Shown piece by piece: positions 10,479 to 19,435 of a stretch of 64,000 nucleotides of DNA. The DNA comes from Actinomycetota bacterium (GTDB lineage: Bacteria > Actinomycetota > Geothermincolia > Geothermincolales > RBG-13-55-18). The notes beneath the pieces were generated by a model that was given only the letters and a program-made list of their open reading frames with translations, was not told the origin of the DNA and ran no database searches. Position 1 is the first letter of the stretch; each line of letters opens with the position of its first letter. The position numbers and the translations under genes were made by a program. The stretch covers positions 190,384 through 254,383 of the forward strand of contig JASEFK010000005.1 of assembly GCA_030019255.1 (NCBI GenBank), written 5' to 3'.

Positions 10479-11408
10479 TCAAGCCGTGGCGCCGCTTTCC
10501 GCCTCCGCGACCAGAGACTTGATATCCATGGGGGCGGGCTTTTCTGGGTCCAGCTCCAGGGCGATCGCTTCCAGCTCGCAGCGGGAGACGCACACCCCGC
10601 ACCCGAAGCAACGCCCAACGTCAACCTCCGCCACCAGGTCGTCCTCCAAGTTCAGTGCCTTGAAGGGGCAGGCCTCCACGCAGTTGCCACAGCCGCTGCA
10701 TTCCTCCGGGTTCACCCGGGCCACGTAGCCGGAGGAGCATATGTTGGGTGAGCCGAAGGCCAGGTAGGACTTCATGCCTATGCAGCAGCAAGAGCAACAG
10801 TTGCAGATGGCGAAGAAACGGCCCCCGGCGGCGTCCTTGAAGTAGGCGCAGTGCACGTGCCCTCTCTCGTGCTCTTCCTTGAGGATGCGCGCCGCTTCCT
10901 CCGGAAGGAGGCGGCGGAAGTTATTGGGCTTATGCTCCTCCAGGAAGCCCAGGAAGGGTTCCCCCACTATTAGGCAGACGTCCAGGGGGAGGCAGGGATT
11001 GTTCTGCGTGTGCCGGCATGGGCATTCGATGACCCCGATGTGATCGGGGTCCTCGAGGATGATGTCGTTAGCGATGGGGTAGGGGACCACCTTCTCCTGA
11101 CGGGGAAGGTAGACGTTCTCCTTCACGTTCACCAGGTCCACGGCGTGTTCCGTGCGCACCACCTTGGCGTGATAAGTGCTGGTGGCAGGGTCGAGGGTCT
11201 CCCGCGCCACTTTCCCTACCACCACGTCCAGGATGTCCTCCAGCTCAGGGGGAAGGTCGTGGGGAGGCTCCTTCTCCGCCATGTTGATGAGTTTTCCCAG
11301 GCGGTAGACGTAGGCGTTGGGGAACCGTCCGTAGAGGTAGCCGTGGATGAACCCCTCCAGGTTACGGTTGCCGAACATCTTGAAGAAGCGTTTGACGGGG
11401 TCGCGCAT
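10479..11408 (-). CDS. 4Fe-4S dicluster protein with CxCCxCCC motif
   Basis: 309 residues. The C-terminal ~60 residues hold two ferredoxin clusters (CSGCGNCVEACPF and CFGCGVCVSRC). The middle contains CPCRHTQNNPC and the unusual run ICNCCSCCC, extra cysteines that could bind another cluster or zinc. The N-terminal part has no recognised domain. A related protein with the same organisation is encoded at 43842-44657. A strong ribosome site (GGGAGG) precedes the ATG. It is probably a cytoplasmic electron carrier or a component of an oxidoreductase; no partner gene adjoins it. Confidence 0.8.
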   Translation of the reverse strand: MRDPVKRFFKMFGNRNLEGFIHGYLYGRFPNAYVYRLGKLINMAEKEPPHDLPPELEDILDVVVGKVARETLDPATSTYHAKVVRTEHAVDLVNVKENVYLPRQEKVVPYPIANDIILEDPDHIGVIECPCRHTQNNPCLPLDVCLIVGEPFLGFLEEHKPNNFRRLLPEEAARILKEEHERGHVHCAYFKDAAGGRFFAICNCCSCCCIGMKSYLAFGSPNICSSGYVARVNPEECSGCGNCVEACPFKALNLEDDLVAEVDVGRCFGCGVCVSRCELEAIALELDPEKPAPMDIKSLVAEAESGATA

Positions 11409-11750
11409 GCGCCTCCCTCCCTTTCAAGACGTACCCTCCCGGACGCCCATGCCCATTATTATATAGGAGAAGAGCCGATAACGGCCCGTCTCAACGCGCC
11501 CGCCGTTTTCACTGCCTCCTCTCGGCCGGCCGTGGCCGGGCGGGGAGATGGCCAATTCAGCTTGCGCTGTTTCACCGTAATGGGTGTGGACGGTGAACCT
11601 CTCTTGAAGGCGGGGAAGGCGGGCTGATGGTGCAGGCGTGCACTATTCCTCCGGAGTGGGATTAAATATTGGTGGCCGCCGCGGAGCCGGGGCAGGATGG
11701 CGGGGAAGGGCCCGCCCGGACACGTAAGGAAATGGGTCAGGGAGGAAGGG
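11409..11750. other. Divergent intergenic region
   Basis: This region separates the ferredoxin (minus) and PaaK (plus) genes. On the minus strand a TATAAT hexamer lies at 11456-11461, about 48 bases upstream of the ferredoxin start, a plausible -10 without a good -35. No gene is seen. Confidence 0.4.
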
Positions 11751-13073
11751 ATGGCCGAGGGAGGGTTCTGGAAACCGGAGATGGAGCTCCTATCCGAGGA
11801 GGAGATACGGAACCTGCAGCTGCGTCGGCTGCGGGAAGTGCTGGAGCGCTGTGGCAGGAGTCCCTTCTACAGGGAATGGTTCCGGGAGGCGGGATTCGAT
11901 CCCGGCAAGGTGAGCTCCCTCGCCGACCTGCGGGCCCTGCCCTTTATGGACAAGGAGACCCTGCGCGGGGATGACCCGCGGCGCTTCCTCACCGTCCCCC
12001 TGGAGGACGTGGTGCGCCTTCATTCCTCCTCGGGCACCACCGGGCAGGCCACGGTCATCTTCCATACCGCCCGGGACATCGAGGCCTGGACGGAGCTGGT
12101 GGCCCGGTGCATGTATATGACCGGGGTACGCCGCTCGGATGTCTTCCAGAACATGATGGGGTACGGGCTCTTCACTGGGGGCCTCGGCTTTCACTACGCC
12201 GCGGAGAGGATCGGCGCTCTGGTCATCCCGGCGGGCTCGGGAAACAGCAAGCGCCAGATACAGCTGATGCGGGACTTCGGGACCACGGTCATCCACGTCA
12301 TCCCCAGCTACGCCCTCTACCTCCTGGATGTCTTCCGCGAGCTCGGCCTGGATCCGCATCGGGACACCAGCTTGCGCATCGCCTTCATCGGCGCCGAACC
12401 CCACACGGAGAGCCTGCGCCGCCGACTGGAGGAATCCTATGGAATCAAGGCCTATAACTCCTACGGGCTCTCGGAGATGAGCGGACCCGGGGTGGCCTTC
12501 GAGTGCCCCTTCCAGGAGGGGATGCACGTCTGGGAGGACAGCTTCCTCCTGGAGGTCATCGACCCTGAGACCCTGGAGCCCGTGCCCGAGGGCGAGGAGG
12601 GCGAGCTGGTCTTCACCACCCTGCACCGGGAGGGCATGCCCCTCCTGCGCTACCGTACCCACGACCTGGCCCGCGTCTTCCCTGGGCCCTGCCGCTGCGG
12701 GCGGGCACACCGCCGCATCTCCCGAATCAAGGGGCGCACGGACGACATGTTCATCGTCAAGGGGGTCAACGTCTTCCCCATGCAGGTAGAGAGGGTGCTC
12801 CTGGGGGTCCTGGGAGTGGGTTCCAATTACCGCATCGTGCTGGAGACGGTGGAGAACCGGGACGAGATGCGCGTCCAGGTGGAGGTCTCCGGCGATCTCT
12901 GGCATGGCGAGGTGAGGGAATTGAACCAGCTGCGCCGCCGCATCGTGCAGGAGCTGCGCCAGGAGATACTGGTGACCCCGCAGGTGGAGCTCATGGAGCC
13001 GGGTTCCCTACCCGCCGGGGAGGGGAAGGCGGTACGGGTGGTGGACATGCGGGACCACGCGAGGGGGGATTGA
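11751..13073 (+). CDS. Phenylacetate-CoA ligase family protein
   Basis: A 440-residue adenylate-forming enzyme. HSSSGTTGQATV is the AMP/ATP-binding loop, NSYGLSEMSGPG the family A5 motif and RYRTHDL the A7-like motif. The C-terminal CRCGRAHRRISRIKGRTDD is typical of PaaK enzymes. I start at the ATG of MAEGGFWKPEM because GGAGGAAGGG precedes it ideally; in-frame sequence upstream is poorly supported. It activates an aryl acid such as phenylacetate as CoA thioester. The ACT-domain gene follows with only two bases between stop and ATG, a pairing often seen in anaerobes that make or use arylacetates. Confidence 0.88.
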   Translation: MAEGGFWKPEMELLSEEEIRNLQLRRLREVLERCGRSPFYREWFREAGFDPGKVSSLADLRALPFMDKETLRGDDPRRFLTVPLEDVVRLHSSSGTTGQATVIFHTARDIEAWTELVARCMYMTGVRRSDVFQNMMGYGLFTGGLGFHYAAERIGALVIPAGSGNSKRQIQLMRDFGTTVIHVIPSYALYLLDVFRELGLDPHRDTSLRIAFIGAEPHTESLRRRLEESYGIKAYNSYGLSEMSGPGVAFECPFQEGMHVWEDSFLLEVIDPETLEPVPEGEEGELVFTTLHREGMPLLRYRTHDLARVFPGPCRCGRAHRRISRIKGRTDDMFIVKGVNVFPMQVERVLLGVLGVGSNYRIVLETVENRDEMRVQVEVSGDLWHGEVRELNQLRRRIVQELRQEILVTPQVELMEPGSLPAGEGKAVRVVDMRDHARGD

Positions 13074-13075
13074 TC

Positions 13076-13504
13076 ATGGCGCACCAGGTCAACGTCTTCG
13101 CCCGGAACCAGCCCGGACGGCTGGAGAAGCTCACCCAGGTTCTCATGGAGGAAAACGTGAACATCCGGGCTATCACCATCGCCGGCGCCGACGATTACGG
13201 GGTGGTGAAGCTCCTGGTGGACGACCCGCGCCGGGCCCACGAGGCCCTGCGGAAGGAGGGCTTTTCCGCCTACCTCAAGGAGGTCATCGCAGTGCTCATG
13301 GACGACCGCCCCGGCGGCCTGCACCGCGTCTGCCGCGCCCTGGGCGAGAGGGGGGTAAACATAGAGGACGCCTACGGTTTCGTGGTCCAGGACCGCCGCA
13401 CCGCCGTGCTGGTGGTGGAGGTGGAGAAGATCCCCGAGGCCGAGGAGGTCCTCCGGGCGGGTGGCTTCGAGCTGATGAGCGACGAGGAGCTCTATTCCAT
13501 TTAG
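13076..13504 (+). CDS. Tandem ACT-domain protein
   Basis: 142 residues consisting of two ACT domains, residues ~3-65 and ~68-140; the pattern ARNQPGRLEKLTQVL then DDRPGGLHRVCRAL marks the start of each. ACT domains bind amino acids and give allosteric control. It is translationally close to the phenylacetate-CoA ligase gene, whose stop overlaps its ribosome-site region, so it likely senses an aromatic or branched amino acid and modulates that enzyme or pathway. That role is inferred from the context, not seen in the sequence. Confidence 0.85.
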   Translation: MAHQVNVFARNQPGRLEKLTQVLMEENVNIRAITIAGADDYGVVKLLVDDPRRAHEALRKEGFSAYLKEVIAVLMDDRPGGLHRVCRALGERGVNIEDAYGFVVQDRRTAVLVVEVEKIPEAEEVLRAGGFELMSDEELYSI

Positions 13505-13680
13505 CTACCCCTTCGGTCCTGCGGCAGAGGGGCGGACGGTTCGCAAAGGGCTTTTCGGGAGGCCTGAGGTCATGCGGGATGCAAACCCGATACGTGGGTA
13601 CCGCCCATCGAACCACCCGGCAATCTTCGGGTAATTGTTCTACTGGCACCAAGGAAGGCGGCCGATTCCCGCCGCCGGCT

Positions 13681-14757
13681 TCACAGGGGATGCGGGGCCT
13701 TCCGCGGAGGCGAAGGCTCGACGTTTATCTCCCGCAGGAGCCTTAGCTCCTCCACCGCTTCCCCCTCGCCCTCCATGCCGTAGATGCGGGGAGTCATCAC
13801 CGCCAGGAAGGCGTTCACCACCCGGGGGTCGAACTGCACCCCGCTGTAGGTGGTTATTTCCTTCACCGCCTCCTTCACCTCCTTGATGTCACGGTAGCCC
13901 CTCCAGGAGGTCATGGCCACGAAGGCGTCGGCCACGCTCAGGATGCGCGCCCCGAGGGGTATGGATTCCCCCTTCAGCCCGTCGGGATAGCCCATCCCGT
14001 TCCACCATTCGTGATGTCCGCGGACGATGGGGATAATCTCCCAGTTGGGCCTGATGGCCGCCAGCATCTCCGCCCCCAGCAAGGGATGCCTCTTTATCAT
14101 CTCCTTGTCCGCGGGCGCCAGTTCCCCGGCCCGAAAAGCAGCGTCCGAGAGCTGGCCCGCCACCTGGAGCATGCCGATGTCCATGAGGTTGGCCGCCCTC
14201 TCCACCAGGCGCACGTAATCCTCGTCCAGCTCCATGCGGCGGGCGATCTCCACAGCGTAGAAGGCCACCCTCTTCCAGTGCCCCTTCATGTGGGGCATCT
14301 TCTTCTCCAGCCTGGCGTGGAGGTCGTCGGCGATGGCCACCAGCTTGGAGACCTCCAGCAGGGCGGTAAGGTCTTCCATCTGCTTGCGGAGGCCGTCGGT
14401 GGTGCGGCGCAGTTCCTCGAAGACCCTCATGGACTGCCGGCTGTAATCCCTCTCCCGCCTCATCAGGTAGGCGACGAAGGCCACGATGAGGAGGGCGAGG
14501 CTTACGCGGGTGAAGTTGTTGAAATAGTCGGAGCCGAAAAGGCCGCTGAGCATCTCCAGGTTGAAGGCGTAGACCACCACGGCGATGCCCAGGATGAGGG
14601 CAATGAGCACGGCCAGGTAGAGGAGATCCCTCCTGCCCCTGTCGAAAAGCCGTATCTCCTCTTCCGGGGCGGGCGAGGAATCTTCCCGGGGCGGCGAGGA
14701 AGCTGGTTTGCCCATGACGGTCTCCCCGTGCGGGGTCCCTCTCCTTCTTCCGAACAT
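13681..14757 (-). CDS. Degenerate HD-GYP domain membrane protein
   Basis: 358 residues: two transmembrane segments (~46-65 and ~83-100), a coiled region, then an HD-GYP-like domain. The GYP part HHEWWNGMGYPDGL is present. The HD signature, normally LHDIGK, reads LMDIGM here (M192 in place of His and Met in place of Lys), and the usual VFDALTS reads AFVAMTS. Loss of the metal-binding His suggests no phosphodiesterase activity; it may still bind cyclic di-GMP or a protein partner. Frame and length are otherwise normal. AGGGGGT precedes the ATG. Confidence 0.82.
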   Translation of the reverse strand: MFGRRRGTPHGETVMGKPASSPPREDSSPAPEEEIRLFDRGRRDLLYLAVLIALILGIAVVVYAFNLEMLSGLFGSDYFNNFTRVSLALLIVAFVAYLMRRERDYSRQSMRVFEELRRTTDGLRKQMEDLTALLEVSKLVAIADDLHARLEKKMPHMKGHWKRVAFYAVEIARRMELDEDYVRLVERAANLMDIGMLQVAGQLSDAAFRAGELAPADKEMIKRHPLLGAEMLAAIRPNWEIIPIVRGHHEWWNGMGYPDGLKGESIPLGARILSVADAFVAMTSWRGYRDIKEVKEAVKEITTYSGVQFDPRVVNAFLAVMTPRIYGMEGEGEAVEELRLLREINVEPSPPRKAPHPL

Positions 14758-15179
14758 CCTTACCCCCTGAAACTTCCCGTCACCATGATCTGGTAACGGT
14801 TTTTTCGCCTACATCCGCAACCTCGGCGTGGGTCAGCGCCTCTCTACATCACCCAAACGGGTAATAAAAGGGCGAAAAAGGATGGAGATGGGCCGGCCAC
14901 GGGACAATAAAAAGCACCATTTTCCGGATGGGGTTACGGGTTGGGCGGCGGGATCGAGAAAGCACCCTCCCGGATTCCGGCCGGTTTGCGCTGGTGATTC
15001 CGTGCGCACGGATCCCCCCGGACCACAACTCGGACATGTTGGAAAAATCCAGTAAAACCTGGTTATTCCTTGAGTGCCGATCGCCCTGGACTTCAACCCG
15101 TCTGGTAGGCACTTAGCCCGTACAGTTGGTATCCTGAGGCCATGCCTGGAGTGATTTACGGAGACAGTCCCTCCGGGCA
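14758..15179. other. Gene-free region upstream of the HD-GYP gene
   Basis: About 420 bases with no supported gene on either strand. I searched by eye for a cyclic di-GMP riboswitch because of the neighbouring HD-GYP gene and did not find the conserved blocks. Confidence 0.4.
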
Positions 15180-15686
15180 TCAACCGCCGTTGTCCTGCGA
15201 ATCATCCAGGCTGAAGGCGGCCTGCGAGCCGGAACGACTCGGGGTCCAGGAGCGGCGGGCGTCGATGACGTGCACCACCTCCCACCCGCGGCTCTGGAGG
15301 GCCTCGGCGATGAACCTCCGGTGGCACTTCCAGGGCAGGAGTTCGGCGCAAACCACGGCCGAGGGCATCTCCGCCGCTGCCCTCTCCAGCTCCTCGATGC
15401 CCTTCCTGAATTCCGGGGTCTCCATGTGCGCCCGGTAGCCGCCCTTGCGGTACCCGCCCAAGAGGTTTCCCATCCAGCGGTAGCCCAGTCCCTTATCCTC
15501 CAGGTAGGAGGAGAGGGCTTCCCGGGAGAAATGCGGGTACCTCCGGCTGGTCGGAAAGGACCTCACGTCGCAGACGCGTTTGATCCCCCAAGCCGCGAGC
15601 ACGTCCAGGAACTCCTCAAGGGTCCGCGTGCTGGTCCCCAGGGTGAAGATCCTCTTCGAGGCGGTAGCCTCCGGTGTACCATCCAC
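15180..15686 (-). CDS. DUF488 family protein
   Basis: 168 residues matching DUF488: FTLGTSTRTLEEFLDVL at the N-terminus, then VCDVRSFPTSRRYPHF, and the C-terminal LPWKCHRRFIAEAL with the conserved Cys-His-Arg. The biochemical role of DUF488 is not established. The start is GTG with GGGAG four bases before it. It lies 34 bases downstream of the NUDIX gene on the same strand, so the two are probably co-transcribed. Confidence 0.85.
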   Translation of the reverse strand: MDGTPEATASKRIFTLGTSTRTLEEFLDVLAAWGIKRVCDVRSFPTSRRYPHFSREALSSYLEDKGLGYRWMGNLLGGYRKGGYRAHMETPEFRKGIEELERAAAEMPSAVVCAELLPWKCHRRFIAEALQSRGWEVVHVIDARRSWTPSRSGSQAAFSLDDSQDNGG

Positions 15687-15720
15687 TTTTCTCCCTAGCC
15701 GTCTCTCGTACGGCTCCCAA

Positions 15721-16209
15721 TCATGAGGTGGCTTCTTTCCCGTCCCCGGTCTCCGGTGTGTTTACCGCTCCCTCGTCCTTTCCGGCTCTCTCGAGGATGG
15801 CGGCCGCCTTCTCCAATATCTCCCGTTCACCCTTGTAGGAAAGGGCCTGAAGGGCCCGGTCGAGGGGCATCCACTCCACCCCCTCCACCTCCCAATCGTG
15901 GCCCTCCTCGCTCCCTCGGCGGTAGCGGAGGAGGTAGAAGTGGACCAGCTTGAAGTACCGGGTATCCTCCTCGGGGGAATAGTAGTAATAGCGGACGTAG
16001 CCCAGGGGAGCCACCGGCTCTCCCTCCATGCCAGTTTCCTCCCGGACCTCACGAACGGCGGTTTCCAGGGGGTCTTCACCCTCCTCCACCAGGCCCTTGG
16101 GGAGGGCGTGTACCTTCCCTCCCTTCAGCCGGATGACGGCCACCTCGTATCCGCCTTCGGCGGGGCGGAAAAGGACTCCTCCCGAGGAGACCTGTTTGCC
16201 GTATTTCAT
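15721..16209 (-). CDS. NUDIX hydrolase
   Basis: 162 residues. The NUDIX box runs from GLVEEGEDPLETA through VREVREETGM and binds Mg for hydrolysis of a nucleoside diphosphate-linked substrate. Start chosen at MKYGKQVSSGG, which fits the fold and has GGAAGGG before it; an in-frame upstream stretch of 31 residues is low-complexity and unlikely. The VSSGGVLFR opening resembles diadenosine-polyphosphate-type NUDIX enzymes; the actual substrate is unknown. It precedes the DUF488 gene. Confidence 0.85.
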   Translation of the reverse strand: MKYGKQVSSGGVLFRPAEGGYEVAVIRLKGGKVHALPKGLVEEGEDPLETAVREVREETGMEGEPVAPLGYVRYYYYSPEEDTRYFKLVHFYLLRYRRGSEEGHDWEVEGVEWMPLDRALQALSYKGEREILEKAAAILERAGKDEGAVNTPETGDGKEATS

Positions 16210-16559
16210 GACCCTTCCCGACTTCCCCGGCGATCCGGCCCGATATATCCGGAGCGGACGACAGGCTTGCGCCGGTTGGTCGTCCTGTCGCCTCTTACCC
16301 ATTAAACATCAAGGGAACCGCTTTCCGTCAATGTTGCGGGAACCCGGAAGACCATGCGTATGCCCGGGTATAGGTTGCCCTGTGGGACGCCCCGATCCGG
16401 TACCTCTTTCATCGAAACTAAGGGGCGACTCACCATTGCTGGCGTTGAACCTCTCCGGGTGATGCGCCGTCTTAACCGTTAAGGCTTGCATGTGGTATTT
16501 TTAGGGCGGCTTTTCCGGAACGGGAGCGGCCTCCCGGACCTGTAGGCGAGGGGAGAGAT
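16210..16559. other. Intergenic region with a CTTAAC/GTTAAG dyad
   Basis: No gene is seen. The 13-base palindrome at 16471-16483 lies 76 bases before the first lipoprotein gene. Confidence 0.5.
16471..16483. promoter_or_regulatory. Candidate operator CTTAACCGTTAAG
   Basis: A perfect dyad with six-base arms around one central base, upstream of the lipoprotein pair. The same dyad in the other orientation (CTTAACGGTTAAG) occurs at 33386-33398 upstream of the RDD-protein gene, hinting at a shared regulator. Confidence 0.4.
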
Positions 16560-17420
16560 ATGCGGGTTGCGAGGATCTATGCTGCGGCAGCCATCCTTTT
16601 TCTGTGCCTTTCCCTGGCACTGGGCATGGCCGCCTGTGGAAAAGGTAACACCGAGGGCCTTCTCCGGAGAGAGGTGCCGGAGAACGCCACCCCGGAGAAG
16701 ATCATGCTGGAGGGGCTGAACGCCACTGACGAGGTCGGCTCCCTCCACTATGTCTTCGACTACGCCTTCATCGTTCCTCCCACCGGAAAGCAACCCTACA
16801 CGGCAGAGGTGAGGCTGACCGGGGAGGGCGATTACGACGCCGCCACCGAGAACGCGAGGGCCCACTTGACCTGGTCCACTTTCAATAAGGAATTCGACTA
16901 CATCCTCTACGAGGGAGTGCAATATTTCCGCGCCGCGGACGGGGAACGGTGGTACGAGCTCCCCTCCGAATCCACCCTGCGCATCCCCAGCGTCTCGGAG
17001 ATCGCCAGGAACACCGCCGAGTACCTGGATAACTTCCAAAAGATAACCCGCCTCCAGGACGAGGTGGTGGACGGGAGGGACTGCTACCACATTGCCATGG
17101 TTCCCAACTTCGACGCCATCATGGAGGACGAGGAGTTCCTCAACATGATCCGGGGGGAGGGCCAACTGGATGAATCCAAGCTGGCCGAGCTGGAAAGGAT
17201 AAAGGAACAGCTTAAGGAGGCCAGTGTCAACTACGAATACTGGTTCGACAAGGAATACCTGGTCCTGAGACGAACCCTGTACAACATCGAGATGGTGCAG
17301 AAGGGCGAAGGCGACTCCCCCTCCTACACGGTCAAGGTGATCATGGAGATAACCTTCCCCCGCTACAACCAGAAGGTGGAGATCACCAAGCCGGAAACTG
17401 CCCTTCTTTACAAGGGATAG
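16560..17420 (+). CDS. LppX/LprG-like lipoprotein
   Basis: 286 residues. The signal peptide ends in a lipobox, LALGMAAC, so the cysteine would be lipid-anchored outside the membrane. The rest resembles the LolA/LppX/LprG-type hydrophobic-cavity fold: repeated strands such as LHYVFDYAF and the DYILYEGVQYFRAADGERWYEL segment, then a KEYLVLRRTLYNIEM segment. Such proteins carry lipids or lipid-like ligands. The following gene encodes a protein of the same type, so this is a tandem pair. It was assigned by pattern, not by alignment. Confidence 0.75.
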   Translation: MRVARIYAAAAILFLCLSLALGMAACGKGNTEGLLRREVPENATPEKIMLEGLNATDEVGSLHYVFDYAFIVPPTGKQPYTAEVRLTGEGDYDAATENARAHLTWSTFNKEFDYILYEGVQYFRAADGERWYELPSESTLRIPSVSEIARNTAEYLDNFQKITRLQDEVVDGRDCYHIAMVPNFDAIMEDEEFLNMIRGEGQLDESKLAELERIKEQLKEASVNYEYWFDKEYLVLRRTLYNIEMVQKGEGDSPSYTVKVIMEITFPRYNQKVEITKPETALLYKG

Positions 17421-17451
17421 CGAGGGATAGCCGTTGGAAGGAGCTGGAAGA

Positions 17452-18270
17452 TTGCGCAGGATTCACCCACTGCCCGTGACCGCAGGCATCACCGCTCTGG
17501 CCGTCCTGCTGGTCTTGGGAGTGGGCGCCGGATGCGGGAAGCAGAAGCGGGATTATTCCAGCGACCTGGTGGCCGCTGCGCAAGCTTTCACCGGGGCGGG
17601 GAGCGTTCACGCCCTGGTCAACGCGGCGGTCTCTCCCCTGGAGGGGGAGACCGGAATGACCGTCAACGTCCAGGGAGACGCCTGGGTTGACCTGCGCGCC
17701 CCGGCCCTGGAAGCCCGCTTCACGGTTCTGGGCATGGAGGTCTCCCTCCGCTACGTGGGGGGACAGGCCTATCTTAAGGTGGGGGGCAGTTGGTACTCCC
17801 TATCCGCGGAGAGCCTGGGGGTGAGCGAGGACATACCCTCTTCCCTGGCGGACTTGTTGGCGGCCCTTCCGGAGGTGCTGTCCGCCTCCGTGAGCGTGGA
17901 ATACCTGGGGGAGAAGAAGGTAGGCACCTTCGACTGCGTGGAGCTGGATGTTCATCCCGACATCAAGGCGATCTCGGAGCTGGAGGAGGTGCGCAAGCTG
18001 GCCGAGGACCTGGACATCGCCCCCGAGGAGCTGGAGGAGATCCTTTCCGGTTCCAACCCCGTGATACGGGTCTGCCTCCAAAAGGGCGCACCGGTCGTCA
18101 GGCAGGTATATATGGCCGCCGACGTTGAGCTTTCCCCTTTTAACAAGCAGTTGGGTCTGGGCCTCCTCCCCGAGAAGGGGCGCCTGGAGATCACCGCCGA
18201 TTTCCCGGAATACGACGTGGAGGTCACCGTGGAACCTCCCGCCGAGGCCCGCCCCTTCAGGGGCCTCTGA
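17452..18270 (+). CDS. LppX/LprG-like lipoprotein, second of pair
   Basis: 272 residues with lipobox LGVGAGC. I start at a TTG giving MRRIHPLPV, a good signal-peptide N-terminus, because GGAAGGAG is well placed before it; an upstream TTG adds six residues. The mature part has the same alternating strand pattern as the preceding lipoprotein (ARFTVLGMEVSLRYVGGQAYLKVGGSWYSL) and again ends in strands FPEYDVEVTVEPP. It is 31 bases downstream, so the two form an operon. Confidence 0.75.
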   Translation: MRRIHPLPVTAGITALAVLLVLGVGAGCGKQKRDYSSDLVAAAQAFTGAGSVHALVNAAVSPLEGETGMTVNVQGDAWVDLRAPALEARFTVLGMEVSLRYVGGQAYLKVGGSWYSLSAESLGVSEDIPSSLADLLAALPEVLSASVSVEYLGEKKVGTFDCVELDVHPDIKAISELEEVRKLAEDLDIAPEELEEILSGSNPVIRVCLQKGAPVVRQVYMAADVELSPFNKQLGLGLLPEKGRLEITADFPEYDVEVTVEPPAEARPFRGL

Positions 18271-18559
18271 ACCGGCGGCCCCTTCCGTCCATGGAACCCG
18301 GGAGCGGGTGCGCGGAGCCCTTCGTCCGTGCATGACTTAAGGGGTCTCTGGATCGCCGGCTCCTTCTGCCCTTGCGCTCTGCGCTTGACGTAACGGTCGC
18401 CTGCCCCGGGGGCCGTCCCCGCAGGGCGGCCGGCCGTCGGATCCGCGCCCTTTCCCGTGGCGGAACAGGCCGGTGAGCTCCTGGAATCAGAGCGAGCCTC
18501 CCATGACGCGGTGCCCCGTGGATGATAATATAGCCGTGATCGGAACCCGGAGGTGGAGT

Positions 18560-19435
18560 ATGTACTTCCAGGACATGATCATGGCCCTGCAGTCCTACTG
18601 GACGGAGCGCGGCTGCGTGCTGGTGCAGCCCTACGACGTGGAGGTGGGAGCGGGGACCTTCAACCCGGCAACCTTCCTGCGCGCCCTGGGGCCGGAGCCC
18701 TGGCGGGTGGCCTACGTGGAGCCCTCGAGGCGCCCCACCGACGGGCGCTACGCGGAGAACCCCAACCGCCTTCACCAGCACACCCAGTTCCAAGTCATCC
18801 TCAAGCCCTCCCCCCACGACGTGCAGGACGTCTACCTCGATTCCCTGCGTGCCCTGGGGATTGACCCCGCGGAGCACGACGTGCGCTTCGTGGAGGACGA
18901 CTGGGAAAGCCCCACCTTGGGGGCCTGGGGGCTGGGGTGGGAGGTCTGGCTGGACGGCATGGAGATCACCCAATTCACCTATTTCCAGCAGGTCGGCTCC
19001 CTGGACTGCCGGCCGGTTTCCGTGGAACTCACCTACGGCATGGAGAGGCTGGCCATGTACGTGCAGGGGGTGGACAACGTCTTCGACCTCCGCTGGAACG
19101 GGGAGTTTACCTACGGGGACCTGCAGAGGCAGGCGGAGGTGGAGTGGAGCATATACTGCTTCGACGAGGCGGATACGGAGATGACCTTCCAGCTCTTCGA
19201 CCGCTACGAGGCGGAGGCCAAGAGGCTCCTGGAGAGGGGCCTGGTGCTTCCGGCCTACGACTGCGTGCTCAAGTGTTCCCACCTCTTCAACATCCTGGAT
19301 GCCCGGGGGGTGATCAGCGTGACCGAGCGTACCGGGTACATCGCCAGGGTTAGGGAGCTGGCCCGGGGGACGGCCTCCGCCTACCTGGCGCAGAGGGAAG
19401 CGCTGGGGTTCCCCCTGCTGCGGGAGGGATGCTGA
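18560..19435 (+). CDS. glyQ: Glycine--tRNA ligase alpha subunit
   Basis: 291 residues closely following bacterial GlyQ: the [20 protein letters not shown] opening, [20 protein letters not shown], and the class II segments around [19 protein letters not shown]. It forms the alpha2beta2 glycyl-tRNA synthetase with GlyS. I choose the ATG of MYFQDMIM, which has GGAGGTGG before it and matches the family N-terminus; upstream in-frame sequence is not conserved. No T-box leader was found. The stop codon directly abuts the glyS ATG. Confidence 0.95.
   Translation: MYFQDMIMALQSYWTERGCVLVQPYDVEVGAGTFNPATFLRALGPEPWRVAYVEPSRRPTDGRYAENPNRLHQHTQFQVILKPSPHDVQDVYLDSLRALGIDPAEHDVRFVEDDWESPTLGAWGLGWEVWLDGMEITQFTYFQQVGSLDCRPVSVELTYGMERLAMYVQGVDNVFDLRWNGEFTYGDLQRQAEVEWSIYCFDEADTEMTFQLFDRYEAEAKRLLERGLVLPAYDCVLKCSHLFNILDARGVISVTERTGYIARVRELARGTASAYLAQREALGFPLLREGC

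Noticed and set aside
14758..15179. Cyclic di-GMP riboswitch before the HD-GYP gene
   Set aside because: Conserved riboswitch blocks are not present.
18271..18559. A T-box leader before glyQ
   Set aside because: I looked for the antiterminator bulge and specifier structures and found none.
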